Positions 9,566 through 21,500 of a stretch of 64,000 bases of DNA are shown piece by piece (within the stretch, counting starts at the first letter, position 1; the number at the start of each line of letters is the position of its first letter). The notes under the pieces were generated by a model. That model made no database searches. It saw only the letters and a list, made by a program, of their open reading frames with translations, and was not told where the DNA came from. Where the stretch lies: NCBI GenBank assembly GCA_017979445.1, contig CM030704.1, positions 17,405,658 through 17,469,657 of the forward strand. Direction: 5' to 3'. Made by a program: the position numbers and the translations under genes. Source of the stretch: Akebia trifoliata (Eukaryota; Streptophyta; Magnoliopsida; Ranunculales; Lardizabalaceae).

Positions 9566-12500
9566 CTTCAAAATAAAAATTCCAAAAGTTTTCGAAACAT
9601 TAGCTTTACCATTCACCAGATTAACGAAATATGTGATCAAATGTAATTGTTCTCATATTATTCATTTCTAGTTCATTGTTAAAATGCTTTATTCTAGACA
9701 ACAATGAAGCATACCAATGTAAAGAGAGCATGAACACAATAGTCCCAGGGTTTTAAAATAATAATGTTACAAAACTGAACTTGAGATGTAAAAGCAATAA
9801 GACAAAACTTGTATGCAGAAGATTTTTAATTTGTGTTGGATTTCAACCCTTTGATTCACATGTCTACTTGAACAAAGGATTTCCATATAAGGAATTGGTA
9901 TTGACTCCACCAAAGGCTATATTAGTATTAAAATATTATAGCAAGATTGTTAATGGGAGAAACAGATAACTACAAATAAAATTTAACATTATATCTTTAT
10001 TATAAAAACACAATGGTGGGTCCCACTCCAGCTACAGTGGAGTGGGGTCCACACTACCCCACTTTATTGCCTTTCCTCTTCACCCCCTTCAACTTTATTG
10101 TCTTCTCTCTCTCTCTCTCTCAATAATATCCCTCCAATTTTACAATCTATCCTCTTTTACCCTCTTTTTCAATAATACCCTTCAACTTTACTATCTTTTC
10201 GCTTTTACCCCTTTAACTCCAGAGAGGATGCCCGTGCCATAGGCAAGGGCAAACTCTAGTTTATCATAGAAGCATGGGAATACAGAAAAAGGGTTCTATA
10301 AAAAGAAATCAAAGATAAATTTTACTTTTACAAATAAAGAGATAAAGATACATCAATCTTTGAAAACACTTGGTGTTGCTGCCAGCATGCATATAGAAGA
10401 TGAAAAAGAATAGAAAACCATCAATTCACCATGGGCTTGCCTCCTGATTCAATAATCTAAACTCAATGGCTGCAGCTTGCCCAGTTTGCATTTCTCAGTC
10501 CTTTTCAACAGATTCCTACTTCTATCATGATAGAAAAAAGCCTCAAAAGTCAAACTCCTGTTTCTATGAAGTAACAATTTAAAACTACTTCCATAGTTCA
10601 CAGCCACTAATGAATTAGTTTTTTTCTTTTTTCTTTTTTTTTTATTATTAGAATGAATGGTTAGAAAGTTAGCAATCAATCTCTTTATCTTCTCAGCATT
10701 AAAGACAAAACATGAAATTTTTGTATGCAAATATGTTATTCCTCATAATTGTAACAGATTATAGCTTCATGAAATGGGAATAAAGCCCACCAAATGGGAC
10801 CATGAATTTGGTATTTGGAGTTGTTCCTAAATCTTTGGGATAAGGTTTCAAAAATAACGATGACGGAACTATTCAGTCATCGATCTCAGCAACCTTATCT
10901 TTTTCTACTTTAATTCTATAAACATGTTTCTTGAAAACCAAACAATCAGCTCCATAAAGCATATGGTTGGTATTCTCATTATCTAGCAAAATTTTCCCTT
11001 TAGTCTAATTGGTACATGTCAATCACATAATATTCCTCCACTTTATCCACACAATGTTAATTCTTTGGGTCACATCCTCACCAATTTCTCCATATTTATG
11101 TTAACTAAATAACAAAAGAGGCCTCTTTGTGGTATGTGATCGACATCAGCCTAAACTACTGTTTATTCCCTGAAAGTGTCATGACCATAGTGACAAAAAA
11201 ACACCCTTTTTTGGGGGTTTAAAATGCGTTTTGAACATCCAACAATTAAAACGAGTAGAAAAACGCATTTTTTGAAGAATAAATTAATATAAATGCATTT
11301 TTTCGGTTAAAACGTGAAAATGGCAATTTTTTCATACAAAACAACATTTTATCCTCCAAATAAAAAACAATTGTTGATTTTTATTTTTTTTTTTTTTTTT
11401 TTTTTTTTTATAACTCCAATAATTAAAAAATCAACAATTTTTTGGTCCTATTTAGGTTAAACCAGAAGAATTGTAGAATTGTCAAGTCTCTAATTAAGAG
11501 CTTGGCAGATATATATAATAATAAAAAAGGTGAATGTACATAAATGTCCTTACACAGAAATAACATAAAAATAACAGAATAAGACTACTACTATCTACTC
11601 TTTTCCAATACTCCCCATCAAGCTGGAGCAAATATATCAACTAACCCCAACTTGATAAGATAAGAGTTAGAGATAGAAGGACCAACAGACTTTGTAAACA
11701 TGTCGGCGAGCTGATCTAAAGAAGATACAAAGACTGTCTGAAGGGCACCAGATCGAACTTTCTCCCTGAGAAAGTGAACAACCTCTATATGCTTAGTTCG
11801 TTCATGAAAAACTGAGCCAGAGACAAGCATAATAGCAGACTTGTTGTCCCAGAATAACAAGGAAGAACTAGAAGGAGGAAATCTCATTTCTGTTAGTAAA
11901 GATCGAAGCCAGAGAAGCTCACATGTCCCAAGAGCCATAGCACGGTACTCAGCTTCAACAGAAGAATGAGAGACCACACTCTGTTTCTTACTTTTCCATG
12001 AGATAAGGGTACCTCCATGGAATGTATAAAAACCAGAAGTAGATCTCCTATCAGTAAGAGAGCCCGTATAGTCAGCATCAGTGAAATATGACAAATGTGG
12101 TTGAGCAGTGGAGGAGTAGAAAAGCCCAAGACCAGGACGTGACTTCAAGTAGCGAAGAATACGATGAACTGCCTCAAGATGAGATGTACGCGAAGTATGC
12201 ATAAACTGACTAACTACACTAACCGCAAAGGTCAAATCCGGTCTAGTATTAGTCAAATAAATCAGACGACCTACAAGTCTCTGATAAGAAGTAGGATCAG
12301 ATAATAAATCACCAGATTCGATATGAAGTAGATGATTCTAATCCATAGGAGAAGAGGCAGGACGACAATCAAGTATACCAGTGTTCTGAAGAAGGTATAA
12401 TGTGTATTTGCGCTGAGATAACGAAATACCACGTCGAGAGCGAGCTACTTCTATCCCCAAAAAGTACTTGAGAGAACCCAAGTCCTTAACCTCAAAGGCA

Positions 12501-15500
12501 CGACCCAATATCATCTTCACCCTATCAATCCACTGTGCATCATCTCCTGTCAGGATAATATCATCTACATACACTAGAACAATGGCACATCGACCATCCA
12601 ATCATCTATGAATAAAGCAAATATGATCTGAGTGGCATCTAGTAAACTCCATAGACAGAATAACTTCTGAAAAACGCTGAAACCAAACTCGCGAGGACTG
12701 TTTCAGACTATACAGAGATTTGAGAAGACGGCATACCTTCCCACAATACTCCCCCTGAAGACAAAATCCAGAAGGAGGGTCCATATATATAACTTCAGTC
12801 AAATCCCCATTTAAAAAAACGATCTTCACATCGAGTTGATGAAGAGACCATGAGTAACAAGCAGCTAAAGAGATAAGAAGACGAACAGTGGAAAGTTTGG
12901 CGACAGGAGCAAAGGTGGTACCAAAGTCCTTCCCTGGAATCTGCGTAAATCCCTTTGCAACAAGTCGTACCTTATACCAGTCAACAGTGCCATCTGCGAG
13001 GTATTTCACCGTAAATACCCATTTACAACCAACGGTCCGCTCCCCAGATGGAAAGCTAACAAGTTCCCAGGTATTATTTTTCTGCAAAGCATCCATCTCA
13101 ACAGTCATAGCTCTAGTCCACTGAGGATCTTACAAAGCCTCTGATACAGACCGAGGAACTCGAATAAAATCAATGAAAGCAAGGTAGGCCTGATAAGAAG
13201 GAGAAAGACCCTAATAGGAAACAAACTGGGCAATGGGATGATCAGTAACACACCCTCGCTTACCTTTGCGAAGAGCAATAGGCAAATGAGAGTCAAAAAC
13301 AAAAGGAAAATGATATACCTGAGTCAAAGGAGGAGGTTGGCAAGAGTGGAGATGGACGAGGGCGACGAGTGTAGACCTGAAGCTCCGACGGGGGTGAAGG
13401 AAAGATTGGAGAGGGTAGTACTATAGGTGATGGGTCCCGTGAAGAAAAAGGTTCCTGCAAAGTAGTAGTATGAAAATATGGAATATTTTCAAAGAATGTA
13501 ACATCAAAAGAATGTATGACACGGTGAGAAACCGGATCATAACACCAATACCCCTTAGACATAGTTGAATAACCCAAGAAAACGTACCGAATGGCTTTAT
13601 CATCTAATTTAGTACGAGTGGAAGTCCTATCTTGAACAAAGCATGTGCACCCAAAGACTCTAGGAGTAATGGGAAAGAGAGTGCGGTCGAGTTGAAGGAC
13701 ATAAAGAGGTACTTGTCCCCCTAAGGTGCGACTTGAAATACAGTTAATAAGAAAAGCCACAGTTAGAACTGCCATATTCCAATATGCCTTAGGAACATGC
13801 ATGCCTCGAAGAAGACACCGGACTGTATTCATGAGATGGCGATTCTTATGTTCCGCCACCCAATTCTGCTCAGGAGTGTATGGGCATGTCAACTGATAAA
13901 GCATACCATTCTCATGAAGATGGGAACGAATCCCATCCGAAATATATTCCCCCCCATTATCTAACCTGGGAGATTTAACAGTGATGTTGTACTAAGTTTG
14001 AATCATTTTAAGAAAATGAACAAAAATGGGAAGCACCTCAGAACGAGAATACGTTAAATAAATCCAAGTGCAACGAGAATAATCATCTATAAATGTAACA
14101 TAGTATCTATGACCATTAAATGTAGTAACAGGGGAAGGCCCCTAAACATCAAAATGAATTAAATCAAACATTGCATTAAACTGATGCATATGAGGAATAT
14201 ACGTGGTACGAGTGTGTTTAGAGAGTTCACACACAGAGCACTAAAATTTGTGCCCACTACAAGAAGTTTTTAAAGCAGGAAATAAAGAACATAAATGTTG
14301 AAAATTGGTATATCCTAAACGAACATGCCATAGATCTAAAGACTGAGATGAAAAAGTGTGACTCTCAGAAGATGGAAGCACAGAAGCTGAAGCCGCAATC
14401 AATTGAAGTTCAAACATGTACAACCCATCCTTCTCATACCCCTTGCCAAAAATCCTCCTCGAAGCCAGGTCCTGAAAAATACAGTGAGTAGGAAAAAAGG
14501 TTACAGAACAATTTAAAGATTTAGTAATGCTACTCACAGATAAAAGATTAAGAGATAACTGAAGGACATAAAGTACAGAGTCAAGGGAAAAATTGGGGGA
14601 TAATGAGATAGTACCCTTGCTATAGATAGGTGTAAGAGACCCATCAGTAAAACGAACCTCCCTATGAGCAGTAGGAAAAATAGAGGATGTAAAATGACTA
14701 GACTCACCAGTCATGTGATCAGAGGCGCCAGAATCAATTACCCATGTTAGAAGAGCAGAGCTAGACTGAGTAGCATGAAGTGCAGAGGATGTACCTTGAG
14801 GTGTAATAACTGACGCAACAGTCGAAGACGAGGGAGTGTGAGCCTGGATCTGATCCCGTACAATGGCTGCAATCTGAGTTTGGAGAAGATGCAAATCAAT
14901 GGTACCAGGAGTCGCTTGAGAAACTGATGCAGATTCAACAGTAGCAGCACGAGGAGAAGGTTGGACCACAGAAGACTGTCCAACAGAGGATCTCAAAAGG
15001 TAGGGATAACGCTGAAAGCAACGGGTCTTCTCATGTCCTACCTTCCCACAATGGCTACAAGTAAGGACACTTCCTTTACCACGTCCACGGCCTCCATGGG
15101 CTCGACTGCCATGTCCTTGAGTACGAAAGTCAGAGAACCCTGAGTTAGCTGTTATAGCCATTTGATCTGTGGCGGGGGCAGAGATAACTCCCGGGACCTG
15201 AGTTTGAGAAGAAACTACACGGCGACGACGCTCATCACTATCAATGGTCGCAAATGTCTCAAATAAAGATGGTAAAATAGTGGTGTTAAGTATCTGTGTC
15301 CGAAGTACTTCAAACTCAGGACGTAGACCCATGAGAAACTGGTATGTCTGATGTCTACCAATCCGCTTAACCACATACCAAGCAGCTTCTGTAGACAACT
15401 CAGTCATAGACTCATGGTGCGAGAGCTCCTCCCAACGGGATTGAAGAAAATCAAAGTAATCTGCTACACTCTAAGAGCCTTAGGTAGCTTGAGCAATATC

Positions 15501-18500
15501 TCGATACAACTCATAAATCCTCGAGTCATTTAGAGCATACGCATATGTCTGAGTGAGGGCTGACCACAAAGAAGAGACAGTCTCATGGTACATGAACATG
15601 GTATAGATGCGCTGCTCCATAGAGTTAAATAACCATCCGAGAATTATACAGTTATCGATTTCCCATTGTTCAAATTTGGGATCATTAGGGACTGACTTAG
15701 GGATGGTGCCCAATAACCAACCGGATTTACCTCTACTCCCTAAATAAAGTCGCACAGACCGAGACCAGGACTGAAAGTTACGACTATCTAACAAAGCAGT
15801 AGTAATCCGTTGTGCTGAAGAATTTCCCCCAAGAGCAGTGTGGGAGTCTTTTATCTCGTGGGTAGGTGTCATGGCTTACACTAAACATGAAACGACGATA
15901 CTTGTGGATTGAAGGGAAATCTCGTCCAAAAAACAAAAAACTGTCAAGAATCAAAAAACAGGAAGACGTTGCTGTCGTTGATCCCACATAGCACTATAGT
16001 TGTTGTCACTACTGCTGTCGTTGAACCCACACAGCACTATAGTTGCTATCACTAGTGGTGTAGGCCTCCTAAAGAGGTTTCCTCACTGTCGAAGGTCACT
16101 AAGACACCCTAGGTGCTGTCGTGGGCCTCCCAAAAATATTTCCCTGCTATCGTAAGTTGCTAAACAGCAACCAAATAGTTGTTGTTTTAGTTAGAGATCA
16201 CAGACAACCCTTTATTCACTGTCGTGGGTCTCTAAGGCACCCTAAATGCTATCGTAGGCCTCCCAAATAAGTCTCTCTGCTGTCGAAAGTTACTAAACAG
16301 CACCCAGATAGTTGATGTTGTCGTCGCAGATCACAGATAGGCCTACGGTTTTTGTTCCAAGGTCTGTCGCAGGTTTCTAAACAGCACAAACAGCAGTCCA
16401 ATCGATGTCGTAGGCTTCTAAACTGCTGTCGAAGGCTTCTAAACAGCCCTCAGTTGATTATGTTGTTGTCGTAGATCAAAAACAGCAATACAATTGCTGT
16501 CGTAGGCCTCTAAACTCCACCACAGTGGGTTCTGTTGATGTCGCAGGCAGAAATAGGGACCTAACAGTCCAGCCAAAGGCTAACGATAAAGAAAATAGGG
16601 CTTACTAGGGCATAGAACACAACGCAGATAATTATCACAGCTTGTGATCAAACCCTAACGATACAGAAAAAAAAAAAAAAAAAAACCCCCGAAGGGGTGA
16701 TTCCTTACTGAGGCTGCTTTAGATTAGTAAATTTTTCCTATAGAATAGAGAAGAGAAGAAGAGAAAAGAAGATGGAGGAAGGAAATCGAAGGAGAACCAA
16801 GAGAGTTAGGCGTTAAATCCTAAAGGCTCTGATACCAAGAAGAATTGTAGAATTGTCAAGTCTCTAATTAAGAGACTGGCAAATATATATAATAATAAAA
16901 AAGGTGAATGGACATAAATGTCCTTACACAGAAATAACATAAAAATAACAGAATAAGACTACTACTATCTACTCTTTACCAATAAAACTCTTCGCTTTTA
17001 ATGTATCCCTCCATTGTTCTACTACAAAATTATCCCCTCTAGTTCCAACTACCAATACTACATCATTCGTAAATAGCATACAGTAAAAGGAGTTTTATTT
17101 GAAAAGCGCCAACACAATACAAATACCAAAAGGGGCAAAAATTCTTAAAATATAAATATGAAATAAATAAAATAAACCCTTAGACAAAGCTTTGGTGAGG
17201 ATATCACCAATCTGACTATCAAACCTCAAGTACGAAGTAGAAATCTTATTACTCATAACAAAGTCTCTAATGAAATGACAATCCACCTCAATATGCTTAG
17301 TCCTCACATGAAACACTGGATTACTGGACATTAAGTAAGTAGTTTGGTTGTCACAGAACATATGCATAGGTGTAGGCACAGAAAACCCCATCTCCTGAAG
17401 TAATGACCTAACATATATCATCTCAACTGCAATATGAGCCATAGCTTTATACTCAACTTCCAAACTAGAACGAGCTAGTACAGTCTTCTTCTTGCTTCTC
17501 CAAGTAACCAAATTACCTCTTACAAAGGTACAGTATCCTAAGGTAGATCTCCTGTCAGTGCAACTACCAGCCCAATTTGCATCTGAAAAATCAGTAATTG
17601 TCAATTCTTTAGATGGTCTGTACAATAGCCCAGAGCCTAATGCACTCTTGAGATATCTCAAAGTATTAATCACAGCGTCCCAGTGTAGCTAGCGTGGAGC
17701 ATTCATAAATTGGCTCTCAACACCTACTGCAAAGGTAATATCTAGTCTAGTCACTGTAAGATAAATGAGCTTACCCACTAAACATCTATAACTGCCAAGG
17801 TCATCAAATAGCTCTCCCTATTCACCATCAAGCTTGATTGAGCTATCCATAGGAATATCCATAGGTAGAGAACCAAGCATACCAGTCTCAAATAACAAAT
17901 CCAATACATATTTTCTCTAAGAGATTAATCTCAGATTTAGATCTAGCAATCTCAATACCCAAGAAATACCGAAGGACCACCACATCCTTAGTATGAAAAT
18001 GCTTAGAAAAATGAGTTTTCAACTAAGCTATCCCTGTAGAGCTACTACCAGAAATGATTATGTCATCAACCTACAATAAGCACTATAGTCCCATGTACCG
18101 TCTTCTAAATGAAAACTAAGTGATCAGAAGATGATCCCCAAAAACCATAAGCCAACACCACAAAGTTGAACTTGTCAAACTAAGCTCTAGGAGATTGCTT
18201 CAGTCCATAAATGGACATCTTTAATCTGCATACCAAGTCTAACTTCCCAGAAACTACATATTCTAGGGGCTGGTCCATATAAAATTATTCTCGCAGATCT
18301 CAATGAAAAAATGCATTTTTGATATCTAACTGCTAAAGAGACCAATCACATTCTTGGTGTTGCTTTTCTCTTCTCGTACTATTTCACCAATAAACCTGCA
18401 ACGGAGTCGAAGCATCATTTGTAGATGAAAGAATAACTGGAATAGGGGTAAACTAAAGAAACTTCTCATAACTCGAAGAAATCAAATATGACTCAAAAGA

Positions 18501-21500
18501 TCTCCCCCTTTTAGAAAACAAACATGTGGGCTCAAAGAATGTGACATCCACACTCACATAGAATCGACGATGTTTTGGACTATAGCACTGATACCTCTTA
18601 CACACTTGATAGTCCGAGGAGCCAACTTAGCTTGAACTAGTTCCAAATTGTGAACAAAAGACACGATCAAACACACATGGTAGAAGATGAAAGGTTTGAC
18701 ATGAAGGATATAACACATAAAATGGTGTCTGACCCCCAAGAATAGTAGATGACGTATGGTTAATTAAAAAACAAACAATAAGGACAACATCAGACCAATA
18801 AGTTTTGGGCACACTCATGTTAAACATAAGTATGCGAGCAACGTCCAATAAATGGAAATGCTTACGCTCAGCCACTCCATTTTGTTGGGATGAATAACCA
18901 CTCTAGGTCTGATGAATAATGCCATGTGCTAAACAAAAAATTTGAACTGAAGTCTGTATACATTCAAGGGCTCTATCATAACGAAAAAAAATTATTGGTG
19001 TACCAAACTAAACTTAAATTACATTGTAGAATGTAGTAAAAACATGATGAAATTCATATCTGTCTTTTAATAAAAATAATTATGATATGTTCATATGTTA
19101 TATGGACATCTTAATAAGAAAGTAAAAGAAACCAGAAATACTTTTATTCTTGAAGATGTCCCCAAATGGACAACATCAAATTTATTCAACTGATGACTCT
19201 CAACTCTAAAAGGAAAAGAACTACGGTGATGCTTGCCCAGTTGGCAAGCCTCACATTCAAGACTTGATAACTGCTTAAAATTAGGAAAGAATTGACACAA
19301 CTTAACCAATGATGGATGACCTAAACAATAATGCCACTACAATGGGGAAACAGATGAGCTCAATGTCAATTTGGCCTTTCCCATATCTAGGTAAAATAAA
19401 CCATTAGCATCATGCCCCAAGTCAATCGTCTTCTTCGTCTTGAGGTCCTAGATAAGATAAGAAAATGGAAGGAATGTCCTAGAACAATTAAGGGATTTAG
19501 TTAGCTAACTCACAGATAATAAATTAAAAGGAAAATTAGGTACACGAAAGCTAGATGATAATGATATAGATGGAGTGGGATGGATGGTTTGCATTCCATA
19601 AATAGGTCTAGTAGAGCTATCAGCTAGGAAAATATTAGACTTAGAATAACAAAACTGGAAAAAGAGAGAACGTATACTAGATATATGGCACTAGGTCCTG
19701 AGTCAATCACTTAGGTAGGTGGTGACTGGGCAACCACAAAAGCAAGATTACATGTGTTGGCAAGCGTGGTTGTTTACTTATACCAGATGAGGCAGAGAAA
19801 CTTTGAAGAATCTAAGCCATCTAAGCAACGAGACCTCCCTGAGATTGTGAACCAGTAGATACTCCAAGTTAAACCGGCACAAACGGAATATTAGACTTTC
19901 TAATCTACTAAGACTCTTTAGTAGCTTGATTGGCTAAAGCAACTTACCTCACTTGTCCCAACAGAAATCCTCAATATGACCATCGAAGCCACAATATGTG
20001 CACTTCATATTACTGTTAGTGCCTCTACCACCATTACGACCTTTGCGGGCCTCACCAAGACCATTAAGATTACCACGTCCTCTACCACCACCATGGGGGC
20101 TACTCGTGTGAGAGTGGAGGATTCTTTACCAGCTGGAGATGGAGAACTCGAAGCCACAGACGAGGTAGGAACAACCCGTACGACTCGAGAAAAGGCATTG
20201 GCAGTTGTAAGTAACGTCTCGCTAACCAATATTTAACCCTTAATAGGTTCAAATTCAGAATCCAATTCAGAAAAAAAAAAAATTAGTATAAAATTATTCA
20301 CGTTTTTTTTTTTTTTTTTGCTTCTAAACTGGCGGTGAGAGGTTGATACTTAGCCAACTCTTCCCAAAGTCCCCAAAGAGTGTTGTAATACTCACTAACA
20401 TGCTTCACATTCTACTTTAGGGTGAAGATTAATTCTTAGATCTCACAAATTATGGAGACACTCCGTTCATTAGAATGCATCTTCTTTACAGAAGCCCAGA
20501 TAGCCTTAACTGAAGACAATAGTACCATGTTTGCATTGATCACCAGTTCCATACTAGACAAAAGCCAACTCATAACCAAAGCATTGTCACTCACCCAGCC
20601 TTCATAAGATTTCTCATCCTTATTGGAGGATCAGAGGTGATATGTTTATGTTTCTTCTTCGCAGTTAACACAATCATCACGGAGGATGATCAGTGAAGAT
20701 AATTGGTGTCACTCAGTTTAACTGTTGTCACGTAGGAATCAACACAATCCCATGATTGTTTATCATCACCGGAAGTATAAAGGCCATAAATAATAAAAAC
20801 TCAACTCACAAACCACAATTTGCCGAAGCGGAAACCCGAAAAACGTGAAAAATTTATAAAGGTGGAGTGTGATAGGGAATAACCCTATGAGTGGTGCGGT
20901 TTGGGTAGGGATGCCCAAATGCGCACGGTTGTGAAGAAAATTAAAGAACCCAAAAATTAGGATTTCAGTCTCCAAACTTTGAACTAGCTCCAGTCGTGTT
21001 GAAACTTCAAACCAACACTAGCAAACCTTAGATATACATCCAGAGTTGAAACAATTGCCAACAAACACTAGAACACAAGGTTTTACTCACACCAAGATCA
21101 AAATCAAATGAACAAACTAAGAGAAAAAAATTAGAAAGAAGAATGAGAAAAAAATAACCCTAGATCTCTATCTTAGATTAGTGCTCTTATACCATGTAGA
21201 AATCTAGGTTAATGGAGAAGAGGAGTGAAGAAGAAATAAAGGAGAAGATGTAAGAGAGAGGGTAGGTTGATCATTAACATAGATCGGCCTCCTCTCTCCC
21301 TATTTATATTAATTTTGGTCAAAGACCATTATGCCCTTTGTACAATACATATAAATTCTAACAAGTTCATATGTAGAAACAAAGCCTCATCCTAAAGATC
21401 TACTTTTGCACTCTCCATCCATATTCTTTTCAGTCTTCTTCTTTCTCTTTTAGGACCTCTAACTTGAGTATTTCTTCTAACTAGGGTTGTAACTGGCTTT

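Larger units (their letters stand above)
11464..16984 (-). mobile_element. Copia-1: complete-ended Ty1/Copia element in intron 3
   Basis: A 5.5-kb element with 147-bp LTRs at both ends, primer site, long repetitive leader, gag-PR-IN-RT-RNaseH order (the Copia order) and polypurine tract, all on the minus strand, i.e. the sense strand of the host gene. The flanks AAACC (left) and AAACT (right) could be a target duplication with one change. The LTRs differ at about 5 of 147 positions. Coding parts contain several stops and one frameshift, so it is no longer autonomous. It lies next to a LINE fragment on the right. Confidence 0.92.
17095..21363 (-). mobile_element. Copia-2: older Ty1/Copia element lacking its 3' LTR
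   Basis: A second Copia element in the same orientation: 5' LTR at 21195-21363, primer site, degraded gag, PR, IN and RT, and a better-preserved RNase H. After the final pol residues (ILRIFAPFG) the sequence changes at once to a LINE fragment, so the 3' LTR was lost by deletion. Stops and shifts are far more frequent than in Copia-1, so it is older. Confidence 0.85.

Noticed and set aside
19976..20236. Overlapping sense and antisense frames rich in Thr/Val
   Set aside because: They are shadows of the Gly/Ser/Arg-rich linker of Copia-2 gag on the minus strand.
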